Shown here in pieces: positions 9,012 through 17,803 of a stretch of DNA of 64,000 bases. Within the stretch, counting starts at the first letter, position 1. The number at the start of each line of letters is the position of its first letter. Where the stretch lies: assembly GCA_905216215.1 (NCBI GenBank), contig CAJMSZ010000005.1, forward strand, positions 1-64,000. The letters run 5' to 3'. A program made the translations under genes and the position numbers. The notes beneath the pieces were generated by a model. The model made no database searches, was not told the DNA's origin, and saw only the letters and a list, made by a program, of their open reading frames with translations. Origin of the DNA: an uncultured bacterium. Lineage in GTDB: Bacteria; Bacillota; Clostridia; Lachnospirales; Lachnospiraceae.

Positions 9012-9542
9012 ATGGCAAATCGGCGTAATTCAAACACACAGACAAAAAGACGCACGGCTATGCGCAACGATGAGACGTATATATATGGAAATACTGTCAG
9101 AAAAGCACAGGTAGTTCCGAAGCGGACAGACAGAGAGGAAGTAGGAAAGCCACAGCCTAAGAAGAAAGAAGTAAGTGCCCAGGTCAGAAAGAACAGAAAA
9201 CATGCTCTTCATATGAATACAGCATATACATTGTTTCTGACAGTAGCTGCCATTGCAACACTTTCTGTGTGTGTCTGGTATTTACAGCTTCGGTTTGAGA
9301 TGACAAGTCATACAGCAAATCTGGCATCTATGGAACAGGAGCTTGCTGATTTAAAAGAGGAAAATACCACCAGAGAAAACAGTATTCTTAATTCGGTGAA
9401 TCTGGAAGATGTCAAAGATTATGCCATTAACAGTCTTGGTATGGTATATGCTGACTCATCCCAGATTATTACATATCAGAATTCGGCAGGAGATACCGTA
9501 AAGCAATATCAGGAAATACCGAAAAAAGGTGCCTTAGATTAA
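9012..9542 (+). CDS. ftsL: FtsL/DivIC-type septum protein
   Basis: 176 residues: a long basic cytoplasmic N-terminus (about 1-68), a single membrane segment (about 71-93), then an extracellular coiled coil ('MEQELADLKEENTT') ending in a short tail. This is the bitopic FtsL/DivIC architecture, and the gene sits in the ftsL slot between rsmH and the PBP. The protein links FtsQ/DivIB to the septal synthase. Sequence in this family diverges fast, so the name rests on topology and position. Confidence 0.8.
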   Translation: MANRRNSNTQTKRRTAMRNDETYIYGNTVRKAQVVPKRTDREEVGKPQPKKKEVSAQVRKNRKHALHMNTAYTLFLTVAAIATLSVCVWYLQLRFEMTSHTANLASMEQELADLKEENTTRENSILNSVNLEDVKDYAINSLGMVYADSSQIITYQNSAGDTVKQYQEIPKKGALD

Positions 9543-9570
9543 AGAATAACAATAGAAAAGGTGAATTGAA

Positions 9571-11424
9571 ATGTCAAAAAGTAAGAAAAAAAGTGTTTCT
9601 CCTTTGCGCCTGAAGTTCACGAAGAAAATGCAGGAAAAGCTAGTAATGCTCTTTATAGCAATTTTACTGGCTTTTGTTGTACTTATAGGGAGAATTATAC
9701 AGATAAATGCGTCGGAGGGAGAAAGCTACACAAAAACAGTGCTGGATCAGCAACAGTACACCAGCAGAACCATTCCTTTTAAGAGAGGAGATATTGTTGA
9801 TGCCAATGGAACGAAACTGGCAACCAGTGAGCGTGTATATAATGTTATTCTGGATGTGAAGGTACTGTTAAGTGCAGACAAAGACAGTGGAACTTACGTT
9901 TCAGCGACCAAAGAAGCATTGGCAACCTATTTTGAAATTGATTCAGATACTATAGATACTATCATCAGTGAGAAACCGGAAAGTCGATATGTGATTCTGA
10001 AAAAAAATATCAGCTATGATGCGGCACAGACATATAAGAAGGCAGTTGAAGAGAATGCCTATGTGCAGGGAGTATGGCTGGAAGAGGATTATATCCGGAA
10101 ATATCCATATAATGCACTGGCATGTGATGTGATTGGATTCAGTGTAGATGGAAATGAGGGCGCAATTGGACTGGAAGCATATTATAATGATGTGTTAAAT
10201 GGAACGGATGGGCGAAGCTATGGTTATCAGACTGGAACGGCTGACATGGAAAAGACGGTAAAGCTTCCAGTTAATGGAAATACGGTAAAGGTGTCGCTGG
10301 ATACCAATTTGCAATCAATTGTGGAAAAGCACATTAAGGCATTTAATGAATCCTATACGAACAATTATACGCAAGGACCAGGTGCAAAGAATATTGCGGT
10401 GATTATTATGGACCCGAATTCGGGGAGCGTGCTTTCTATGGCATCTTATCCGGATTTTGATTTGAATAATCCCAGAGATTTAAGCAAGTATTACACGGAA
10501 GAAGAGCTGTCGTCTATGGATAGCAGTGCAAAGCTGGAGAAGCTGAATGCACTATGGAGAAACTTCTGTGTCAGTGATACGTTTGAACCTGGATCCACCA
10601 TCAAACCATTTACTGTTGCAACCGGACTGGAGATTGGAACGCTTAACGGAAATGAAACCTATTATTGCGGCGGTTCCCTGCAAGTGGGCGATTACAATAT
10701 CAAATGTATTTCCTACGATAAGGGTGGACATGGTTATCAGACCTTAACACAGGTTATGGAAAATTCCTGTAATGTGGCTTTGATGCAGATTGCACAGCAG
10801 ATTGGGCCGGAGGAATTCAGCAAATATCAGCAGATGTTTGGATTTGGGGAATATACCGGAATTGATTTGCCGGGAGATGCTCTGGGAATCCTGTATTCTC
10901 CGGAAAACATGGGAAGTGTAGACCTTGCAACCAACTCCTTTGGACAGAACTTTAACGTGACGATGCTCCAGCTCGCATCTGGTTTTTGCTCGTTGGTAAA
11001 CGGTGGTGATTATTATGAGCCACAGGTGGTAAAGGAAATTCTGGATGAAAATGGAAACGTAGTGGAAAACGTTCAGCCTGTACTTAAGAAACGTACTATT
11101 TCTAAAGAAACTTCAGAACTGTTGAAGTCTTATATGTATAGTGTTGTGGAAAATGGTAGTGGTAAGCGCGCAAAGGTTGAAGGTTACGATGTAGGTGGTA
11201 AAACTGGTACGGCGGAAAAACTTCCACGTACAGAGAATAAAAATCTGCTCTCATTTATCGGATATGCACCGCAGGAGAATCCGGAAGTAGTAGTGTACGT
11301 CATTATTGATGAGCCAAATGTTGAAAATCAGGGAAGAAGCAGTGCGCTTGTAACCCAGCTTGCTGCAGACATAATGACAGAAGCATTTCCGTATCTTGGA
11401 ATCACAAAAACACAACAAGAATAA
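9571..11424 (+). CDS. ftsI: Class B penicillin-binding protein (FtsI/PBP2-type transpeptidase)
   Basis: 617 residues: an N-terminal membrane anchor (about 22-45), a pedestal/dimerisation domain and a transpeptidase domain. The active-site motifs are intact: S342-T-I-K in 'EPGSTIKPF', SCN in 'MENSCNVALM', and K544-T-G-T in 'VGGKTGTAEKLP'. No PASTA repeats are present. It cross-links septal peptidoglycan with FtsW. It follows ftsL by 28 nt and is separated from a second PBP gene by an attenuator-like hairpin. Confidence 0.93.
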   Translation: MSKSKKKSVSPLRLKFTKKMQEKLVMLFIAILLAFVVLIGRIIQINASEGESYTKTVLDQQQYTSRTIPFKRGDIVDANGTKLATSERVYNVILDVKVLLSADKDSGTYVSATKEALATYFEIDSDTIDTIISEKPESRYVILKKNISYDAAQTYKKAVEENAYVQGVWLEEDYIRKYPYNALACDVIGFSVDGNEGAIGLEAYYNDVLNGTDGRSYGYQTGTADMEKTVKLPVNGNTVKVSLDTNLQSIVEKHIKAFNESYTNNYTQGPGAKNIAVIIMDPNSGSVLSMASYPDFDLNNPRDLSKYYTEEELSSMDSSAKLEKLNALWRNFCVSDTFEPGSTIKPFTVATGLEIGTLNGNETYYCGGSLQVGDYNIKCISYDKGGHGYQTLTQVMENSCNVALMQIAQQIGPEEFSKYQQMFGFGEYTGIDLPGDALGILYSPENMGSVDLATNSFGQNFNVTMLQLASGFCSLVNGGDYYEPQVVKEILDENGNVVENVQPVLKKRTISKETSELLKSYMYSVVENGSGKRAKVEGYDVGGKTGTAEKLPRTENKNLLSFIGYAPQENPEVVVYVIIDEPNVENQGRSSALVTQLAADIMTEAFPYLGITKTQQE

Positions 11425-11453
11425 CGGAACAATTATTTATAACGTAAATTCAT

Positions 11454-11512
11454 AACCTCAGTGAAGAGATAATAAATTGTAGTAATTCATTATCTTTTCC
11501 TGAGGTTTTTTA
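11454..11512 (+). promoter_or_regulatory. Terminator-like hairpin burying the ribosome site of the second PBP gene
   Basis: Arms 11454-11473 and 11489-11507 pair almost completely (outer core AACCTCAG with CTGAGGTT) and run into a T-stretch. The 3' arm contains the GAGG (11502-11505) used by the TTG start at 11513. The structure could act as a partial terminator and as a block to translation. Confidence 0.7.
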
Positions 11513-13273
11513 TTGGACAATAAGCAGCGTGTTCCGTGGAACAAGACTTACAATAAACGAAAACTGCTGGTGGTATTTGCATGTGCCACACTCTGCCTTG
11601 CGGGGCTGATGGGGAGACTGGTCTATTTGATGGTGTCTGAGGCAGATTATTATCAGAAACTTGCAGAAGAATTACACGAAAGGGAAAGAGAGATCAAAGC
11701 GGCAAGAGGAGAAATTCGTGACAGGAATGGGGTAACGCTGGCAACCAATAAGACGGTTTGCACGATTTCTGTGATTCACAGTCAGGTAAAAGATGCAGAA
11801 CAGGTTATCCGTATACTGTCCCAAACTTTAGAACTGGACGAGGCAGAGGTGCGTAAGAAGGTAGAAAAGGTGTCCTCGAGGGAACGGATTCAGTCCAATG
11901 TAGAAAAAAGCGTGGGGGATAAGATTCGGGAATATGGTCTTGAGGGTGTAAAAGTAGATGAGGATTTCAAACGTTACTATCCTTACGATGAATTGGCTTC
12001 TAAGGTATTGGGATTCACCGGAAGTGACAATCAGGGAATTATCGGGCTGGAGGTAAAATACGAAGACTGGCTGAAGGGGACGGATGGGACCATTCTTACA
12101 ACAACAGATGCAAGAGGAATTGAACTGGAAAATATGGCAGAAGGACGAATAGAACCTGTGGCAGGAAACAACCTGCAACTTAGTCTGGATTATAATATTC
12201 AGAAATATGCGCAGCAGGCAGCTCAGAGGGTAATGGAAGAAAAACAGGCAGATGCAGTGGAGGTGATGATTCTGAATCCACAGAATGGGGAGATGTATGC
12301 CTGTGTGGATGTACCAGAGTTTAATCTGAATACCCCTTTTGTACTAAATACGGAGACAGAGCTTTCAGATGAGGAAGAACGACAGGAGCAGTTAAATCAG
12401 ATGTGGCGGAATCGATGTATCAGTGATACCTATGAGCCAGGTTCTATTTTCAAGGTGTTTACAGCGTCAGCGGCACTGGAAGCCGGAGCGGTTTCTCTGG
12501 AAGACCATTTTTATTGCCCTGGATATAAAATGGTCGAGGACCGGAGAATCCGGTGTGCCAAGGTGGGTGGACATGGTTCGGAGACATTTACCCAGAGTGT
12601 GCAGAACTCCTGTAACCCGGCCTTCATTGAAATTGGTGCCAGACTGGGGGTTTCGAATTTTTATAAATATTTTAGACAGTTTGGACTTATGGATAAGACG
12701 GGAGTGGACCTTCCGGGGGAAGCTTCTGCAGTCATTCATAAAGAGAAAAATGTGGGCGCAGTGGAGCTTGCTACCATGTCATTTGGACAGTCTTTTCAGG
12801 TGACACCATTACAGATGGCAGCTACGGTCTGCTCTGTGGTAAATGGAGGCAAACGGATTACCCCTCATTTCGGCATTCGGGTTTATGATGAAAAGGAGAA
12901 AGTTATTGAAGAATTTTCTTACGACAAGGGAAAAACAATTGTCAGTACAGAAACTTCCCAGACCATGCGGACGATACTGGAGAGTGTGGTAAGTGAGGGT
13001 GGAGGGAAAAATGCTTATATGGAAGGATATCGTATTGGGGGAAAGACAGCTACCAGCCAGACATTGCCGAGAAGTGCCAATAAATATATTTCTGCTTTCA
13101 TTGGATTTACACCTGCAGAAAATCCGAAAGTAGCGGCAATGGTAATCATATATAATCCGAAGGGAATCTACTATGGTGGAACCATTGCTGCACCGGTGGT
13201 AAAAGATATTTTTGAAAATATTCTTCCTTATTTGAACATTGAAAAAGAAGAATCGGTTGAAAATCAAAGTTGA
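11513..13273 (+). CDS. Second class B penicillin-binding protein (SpoVD/FtsI-like), KTA motif
   Basis: 586 residues with an N-terminal membrane segment (about 17-38), pedestal domain ('ARGEIRDRNGVTLATN') and transpeptidase domain: S311-I-F-K in 'EPGSIFKVF' and SCN in 'QNSCNPAF'. The third motif reads K511-T-A-T, where nearly all PBPs have KTG. The start is TTG with GAGG 7 nt upstream; no ATG lies before the membrane segment. A tandem pair of FtsI-like genes suggests division of labour between vegetative and spore septum (SpoVD) synthesis, but that is inference. Confidence 0.88.
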   Translation: MDNKQRVPWNKTYNKRKLLVVFACATLCLAGLMGRLVYLMVSEADYYQKLAEELHEREREIKAARGEIRDRNGVTLATNKTVCTISVIHSQVKDAEQVIRILSQTLELDEAEVRKKVEKVSSRERIQSNVEKSVGDKIREYGLEGVKVDEDFKRYYPYDELASKVLGFTGSDNQGIIGLEVKYEDWLKGTDGTILTTTDARGIELENMAEGRIEPVAGNNLQLSLDYNIQKYAQQAAQRVMEEKQADAVEVMILNPQNGEMYACVDVPEFNLNTPFVLNTETELSDEEERQEQLNQMWRNRCISDTYEPGSIFKVFTASAALEAGAVSLEDHFYCPGYKMVEDRRIRCAKVGGHGSETFTQSVQNSCNPAFIEIGARLGVSNFYKYFRQFGLMDKTGVDLPGEASAVIHKEKNVGAVELATMSFGQSFQVTPLQMAATVCSVVNGGKRITPHFGIRVYDEKEKVIEEFSYDKGKTIVSTETSQTMRTILESVVSEGGGKNAYMEGYRIGGKTATSQTLPRSANKYISAFIGFTPAENPKVAAMVIIYNPKGIYYGGTIAAPVVKDIFENILPYLNIEKEESVENQS

Positions 13274-13321
13274 ATACATTATACTAATCCCTAGAACGAA
13301 AGAAAATAAGAGGTGTAGAAT

Positions 13322-14278
13322 ATGGATTATAAAATGGTGATACCCGTGCTGATTGCATTTGGGTTAAGTGTACTGATGGGTCCAATTGTGATTCCATTTT
13401 TAAGAAGGCTGAAGATGGGGCAGACCGAGCGTGTAGAGGGGGTTCAGTCTCATCTGAAGAAGGCGGGAACACCTACTATGGGTGGGGTGATGATTCTGGC
13501 GGCAATTACAATTACTTCTCTGATTTATGTACGTGAATATCCGAAGATTATTCCGATTCTTTTTGTGACACTTGGATTTGGAATGATTGGATTTCTGGAC
13601 GATTATCTGAAAGTTGTACTGAAGCGCTCCGATGGACTTTTCCCAATGCAGAAGATGGCATTACAGATTGTAATCACTGGAATTTTTGCTTTCTATATTG
13701 TGAAGATAGCAAAGATACCGCTTACTATGCTGGTGCCGTTTTCCGGTGGAAAATACTTGGATATCGGATGGCTTGCAATTCCGGTATTATTTTTTGCAGT
13801 AATCGGTACGGTAAATGGGGTGAATTTTACTGATGGACTGGATGGACTTGCTTCCAGTGTAACGGTACTGGTAGCCACTTTCTTTACCGTGGTAGCTATC
13901 GGAACAAAGAGTGGAATTGAGCCGATTACCTGTGCGGTAGTAGGAGCTTTGCTTGGCTTTTTATTATTTAATGTATATCCTGCAAGTGTATTTATGGGAG
14001 ATACAGGCTCATTGGCTTTGGGTGGTTTCGTGGCTTCCACAGCTTATATGCTTCAGATGCCGCTTTTTATCATATTGGTAGGCGCAATTTATTTGATGGA
14101 AGTACTGTCAGTCATGATTCAGGTTACTTATTTTAAAGCTACAGGTGGAAAGCGAATCTTCAAAATGGCACCGATTCATCATCACTTTGAACTGTGTGGA
14201 TGGAGTGAAACAAGGGTTGTGGCTGTATTTTCTATTATTACAGCAATCCTTTGCCTGATTGGAATTATGGCAATGTAA
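13322..14278 (+). CDS. mraY: Phospho-N-acetylmuramoyl-pentapeptide transferase (MraY)
   Basis: 318 residues and about ten membrane segments. Transfers phospho-MurNAc-pentapeptide to undecaprenyl phosphate, making lipid I. Key motifs: 'GTPTMGG' region near residue 48, 'GFLDDYLKV' (catalytic Asp pair), 'NFTDGLDGLASS', 'FMGDTGSLALGG' and 'MAPIHHHFELCGWSE' (HHH motif). Normal family length. AGAGGTG precedes the ATG. The end overlaps nothing; murD starts 31 nt later. Confidence 0.97.
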   Translation: MDYKMVIPVLIAFGLSVLMGPIVIPFLRRLKMGQTERVEGVQSHLKKAGTPTMGGVMILAAITITSLIYVREYPKIIPILFVTLGFGMIGFLDDYLKVVLKRSDGLFPMQKMALQIVITGIFAFYIVKIAKIPLTMLVPFSGGKYLDIGWLAIPVLFFAVIGTVNGVNFTDGLDGLASSVTVLVATFFTVVAIGTKSGIEPITCAVVGALLGFLLFNVYPASVFMGDTGSLALGGFVASTAYMLQMPLFIILVGAIYLMEVLSVMIQVTYFKATGGKRIFKMAPIHHHFELCGWSETRVVAVFSIITAILCLIGIMAM

Positions 14279-14309
14279 GAGAAAGTTGAAGCAACTGGAG
14301 GCGAGATAC

Positions 14310-15668
14310 GTGGAGTTAAAAGGAAAAAAAGTACTGGTATTTGGTGCGGGAATCAGTGGGATTGGTTCTTGCGGACTGCTTGAGAAAGAAGGTGCTCAGG
14401 TTATTCTTTATGATGGCAAGGCAGATTTGGATATTGAAAAAGTAAAGGGACAGCTGGGAAATGATGCTGTGCAGGTTGTGGCAGGTGCATTTCCGGAAGA
14501 ATTGCTTGAAACACTGGATTTGGTCATCATGAGCCCGGGGGTTCCCACAGACCTTCCCATTGTGCTTCAGATGAAGAAAAAGGAAGTTCCGGTGTGGGGT
14601 GAGATTGAGCTGGCTTATGTATGTGGAAAGGGAGATATCCTTGGGATTACAGGAACCAATGGAAAGACCACCACAACCTCGCTTCTTGGGGAGATTATGA
14701 AAAATGCGTTTGAAAGTGTATTTGTGGTAGGAAATATTGGAAATCCGTATACTACGGTAGCGGCAGAAACAAGGGAAGACTCTGTTATTGTGGCAGAGCT
14801 TTCAAGCTTCCAGTTGGAAAGCATTCATACTTTCCGGCCCAAGGTAAGCGCTGTGCTAAATATTACACCGGATCATTTGAACCGTCATCATACCATGGAA
14901 GCATACATTCAGGCGAAGATGGATATTGCGAAGAATCAGACTTCAGAGGATGTCTGCGTGTTGAACTATGAGGACGAGACAACCAGAAACATGGCAGGAA
15001 AAATCTCTGCAACTGTCATATATTTCAGCAGCGCACATAAATTGGAAAAAGGAATCTATTTAGATGGAGATTCGATTATTTATAAACCAGAGCAGGATAA
15101 GGAAGGCATTTTGGTGTGCAAAACTTCTGAACTGCAGATTTTAGGTGTGCATAACTATGAGAATGTAATGGCAGCAGTTGCTATGGCGGCAGCATATGGT
15201 GTGGATATGGATATTATTCGTCACACAGTCACTTCTTTTAAAGGGGTAGAGCACAGAATTGAGTTTGTGGCGGAGAAAAACGGAGTTGTTTATTATAATG
15301 ATTCGAAAGGAACCAATCCGGATGCGGCAATCAAGGGAATTCAGGCAATGGTAAGACCGACGATTCTGATTGGTGGAGGCTACGATAAGCAGTCAGATTT
15401 CCATGACTGGATTCGCAGCTTTGACGGTAAAGTACGCTATCTCGTGCTGATCGGTGCTACCAGAGAACAGATTCAGAAAGAGGCTGCGGAGTGCGGCTTC
15501 ACCAATTGTATTTTGAAAGATACCTTTGAAGAAGCACTGGATACCTGCGTAGAACTGGCAAGACCAGGGGACGCGGTTCTGCTTTCACCTGCATGTGCGA
15601 GCTGGGGCATGTTCCCAAATTATGAAGTGCGGGGAAATGAATTTAAGAAATATGTACAACAGCTTTAA
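14310..15668 (+). CDS. murD: UDP-N-acetylmuramoylalanine--D-glutamate ligase (MurD)
   Basis: 452 residues. Adds D-glutamate to UDP-MurNAc-L-Ala. An N-terminal Rossmann domain ('KKVLVFGAGISGIG'), the ATP-binding loop 'GITGTNGKTTTT' (about residue 113), 'ELSSFQLE', 'NITPDHLNRH' and 'HRIEFV' are all present. The start is a GTG: GGAGG (14298-14302) lies 7 nt before it, and longer frames starting at TTG 14259 would overlap mraY without a ribosome site. It is the only Mur ligase in this dcw cluster. Confidence 0.96.
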   Translation: MELKGKKVLVFGAGISGIGSCGLLEKEGAQVILYDGKADLDIEKVKGQLGNDAVQVVAGAFPEELLETLDLVIMSPGVPTDLPIVLQMKKKEVPVWGEIELAYVCGKGDILGITGTNGKTTTTSLLGEIMKNAFESVFVVGNIGNPYTTVAAETREDSVIVAELSSFQLESIHTFRPKVSAVLNITPDHLNRHHTMEAYIQAKMDIAKNQTSEDVCVLNYEDETTRNMAGKISATVIYFSSAHKLEKGIYLDGDSIIYKPEQDKEGILVCKTSELQILGVHNYENVMAAVAMAAAYGVDMDIIRHTVTSFKGVEHRIEFVAEKNGVVYYNDSKGTNPDAAIKGIQAMVRPTILIGGGYDKQSDFHDWIRSFDGKVRYLVLIGATREQIQKEAAECGFTNCILKDTFEEALDTCVELARPGDAVLLSPACASWGMFPNYEVRGNEFKKYVQQL

Positions 15669-15706
15669 GAGAGAAGAGGATTATCAAGAAAAGGGTGTGA
15701 GTATGG

Positions 15707-16819
15707 TTGGCAGAAGAAAAAAAGAAAGGGCATAGGGATTATGTGCTGATTGTGACTGTTTTTCTTCTGGTTTTGGTAGGCCTGGTTATCCTGTACAGTG
15801 CCAGTGCCTACAATGGAAGAGTGAAGTTTCATGATTCTTTTTACTACTTGAAAAAGCAAATTTTTGCGACATTACTCGGAATTCTCTGCATGTATATAGT
15901 TGCCGGAATTGATTATCATATCTGGCAGAAGGTGGCAGTTCATGGTTATCTGGCTGCCATAGGGTTGTCCATTGCAGTTATGCTGTGGGGAAAGGAATAT
16001 AATGGGTCCAAAAGATGGTTGTCTTTGGGCCCGTTTTCTTTTCAGCCATCGGAATTTTCGAAGGTGGCTTTGATTATTTTTATTGCATGGGTCATAACAC
16101 GCAATCGAAAAAATATTGGAAAAATGGGGACGCTGATTAAGATAATGATGTACATTTTGCCTATTGTAGGACTGGTAGGGGCAAGTAATTTAAGTACGGC
16201 AATCATTATTCTTGGAATCGGTGCATTGCTTATTTTTGTGGCCAGCCCCAAGTATGGACAGTTTATAGGACTTGGCATGACAGCAGTTGGATTCATGGGA
16301 ATTTTCCTGGCACTGGAGAGCTATCGTCTGGAACGAATCGCCATCTGGAGAAATCCAGAACGATATGAAAAAGGTTATCAGACTTTACAGGGACTTTATG
16401 CTATCGGTTCCGGTGGACTCTTCGGCACAGGACTTGGAAACAGTATACAGAAGCTTGGATTTGTGCCGGAAGCACAGAATGACATGATTTTTTCGATTAT
16501 CTGCGAAGAACTTGGCGTGGTTGGAGCCTGTGGAATTATTCTTTTGTTCTTTGTTTTGATCTGGCGCTTTTTTCTGGTCTCGGTTCGATGCAAAGAATTA
16601 TTTGGAAGTCTTATAGCAGCAGGTGCTATGGTACATATGATGATTCAGGTAATTCTGAACATTGCTGTGGTAACAAATACCATTCCCAATACAGGGATTA
16701 CGCTTCCGTTTATCAGCTATGGAGGAACATCTGTTGTTTTCTTGTTGGTAGAAATGGGACTTGTGCTTAGCGTTTCGAATTGGTACAATAGGAATAGTGA
16801 CACGCCGCACAAAACATAA
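15707..16819 (+). CDS. ftsW: Cell division lipid II polymerase FtsW
   Basis: 370 residues, SEDS family, about ten membrane segments: 'LYSASAYNGRVKFHDSFYYLKKQ', 'FQPSEFSKVALIIF', 'GLYAIGSGGLFGTGLGNSIQK', 'EAQNDMIFSIICEELG' and 'IPNTGITLPFISYGGTS'. Located between murD and ftsQ, where ftsW normally lies. The start is TTG 15707 (AAGGGTG upstream); the ATG two bases earlier opens a frame that stops after ten codons. Partners are probably one or both class B PBPs encoded upstream. Confidence 0.93.
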   Translation: MAEEKKKGHRDYVLIVTVFLLVLVGLVILYSASAYNGRVKFHDSFYYLKKQIFATLLGILCMYIVAGIDYHIWQKVAVHGYLAAIGLSIAVMLWGKEYNGSKRWLSLGPFSFQPSEFSKVALIIFIAWVITRNRKNIGKMGTLIKIMMYILPIVGLVGASNLSTAIIILGIGALLIFVASPKYGQFIGLGMTAVGFMGIFLALESYRLERIAIWRNPERYEKGYQTLQGLYAIGSGGLFGTGLGNSIQKLGFVPEAQNDMIFSIICEELGVVGACGIILLFFVLIWRFFLVSVRCKELFGSLIAAGAMVHMMIQVILNIAVVTNTIPNTGITLPFISYGGTSVVFLLVEMGLVLSVSNWYNRNSDTPHKT

Positions 16820-16874
16820 GCAGAAGGTGTGGAATAAGTGTTCACAGACAGGGGAAAACAAGGGGGAACCATAG

Positions 16875-17663
16875 ATGGAGGAGAAGAAAAAGCCAAGCAA
16901 AAGAACGATACGACGAGGAATTGCAGTGATGGTGATTCTTTTGGTAATGCTGGTCTGCATCCTTATGATAACTCTTCTTCTTGTATTTCAGATACGCAAG
17001 ATAAAGGTAAAAGGAAACACCTATCTTACTTCCGGAGAGATACAGAACTGGATAGAACAGGACGATGCATTTGGAAATTCACTTTATCTGATGTATAAAG
17101 TTCACTTTACAGATTTTGAGTTACTTCCTACCATGGAAGATGCGAAAATCAAGATGGTGAATCCGTGGACCATTCAGGTTGATGTTACAGAAAAGAAGGC
17201 AGTTGGTTATATTGTCATGCCGGACGAAGAGTGTGTGTATTTTGATGAGGAGGGACGGGTGCTTGCCAAGACCACAGAATGGCGGGATAATGTTCCAAGA
17301 GTGGATGGAATCAGCTTGAGTGAGGTGACTCTTTATGAGGAACTTCCAGTGAGCAAAGAAAATAAAAAAGCATTCAAAAGTCTGTTGGAAATCAGTAGCA
17401 CTCTTACAAAATACGAATTAGTTCCGACGAGCCTTTCTGTGGTAGATTCAGAAGTATATCTGTATTTTGGAAATCAATGTGTGATTCTGGGACATGAAAA
17501 CATTGAAAACAGGATTGCACAGATTACACCGATTCTGGAAAAACTTGGAGACCAGAAGGGAACACTTCATCTGGAAGATTATGATAAGAATAATACAACA
17601 ATAAGCTTTGAAAAGGACTTTCTGCCTTCTGATGAGGAGAATAGTACAGAAAATGCGGAATAA
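16875..17663 (+). CDS. ftsQ: FtsQ/DivIB-type division protein
   Basis: 262 residues with a short basic N-terminus ('KKPSKRTIRRG'), one membrane segment (about 16-40) and an extracytoplasmic POTRA domain beginning 'IRKIKVKGNTYLTSGEI', then the beta domain ('VDVTEKKAVGYI', 'VPRVDGISL'). The acidic C-terminal tail is typical of Firmicute DivIB. It scaffolds FtsL/DivIC at the septum. AAGGGGGAA lies before the ATG. It sits between ftsW and ftsZ, with murG, murC and ftsA all absent. Confidence 0.9.
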   Translation: MEEKKKPSKRTIRRGIAVMVILLVMLVCILMITLLLVFQIRKIKVKGNTYLTSGEIQNWIEQDDAFGNSLYLMYKVHFTDFELLPTMEDAKIKMVNPWTIQVDVTEKKAVGYIVMPDEECVYFDEEGRVLAKTTEWRDNVPRVDGISLSEVTLYEELPVSKENKKAFKSLLEISSTLTKYELVPTSLSVVDSEVYLYFGNQCVILGHENIENRIAQITPILEKLGDQKGTLHLEDYDKNNTTISFEKDFLPSDEENSTENAE

Positions 17664-17708
17664 GCTGTTTGAAATGGCGAAAAAAATAAGAAAATATATA
17701 AAATTCTA

Positions 17709-17737
17709 TTGAAATTTGAAGAGAAAAAATATATTAT
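17709..17737 (+). promoter_or_regulatory. Promoter in front of ftsZ
   Basis: TTGAAA (17709-17714), 17 bp, TATTAT (17732-17737) in a very AT-rich spacer between ftsQ and ftsZ. A second TATAAT lies further downstream (17758-17763). It would let ftsZ be expressed apart from the mraZ promoter. Confidence 0.6.
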
Positions 17738-17803
17738 AAGGTTATATATAGCCTAGTATATAATCAGTGGAGTATAAATGAAGCAACGAAGGAGGAGAAA
17801 CTC

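Noticed and set aside
12423..12803. 126-residue frame inside the second PBP gene
   Set aside because: It runs in another frame through the transpeptidase domain and has no ribosome site; a shadow frame.
9571..13273. One PBP gene split by a frameshift
   Set aside because: Both genes have full anchor, pedestal and transpeptidase domains with their own motifs; they are tandem paralogues.
16838..17098. Separate 86-residue gene ahead of ftsQ
   Set aside because: It overlaps ftsQ in another frame and has a low-complexity, non-conserved look; ftsQ has the better ribosome site and a recognisable POTRA domain.
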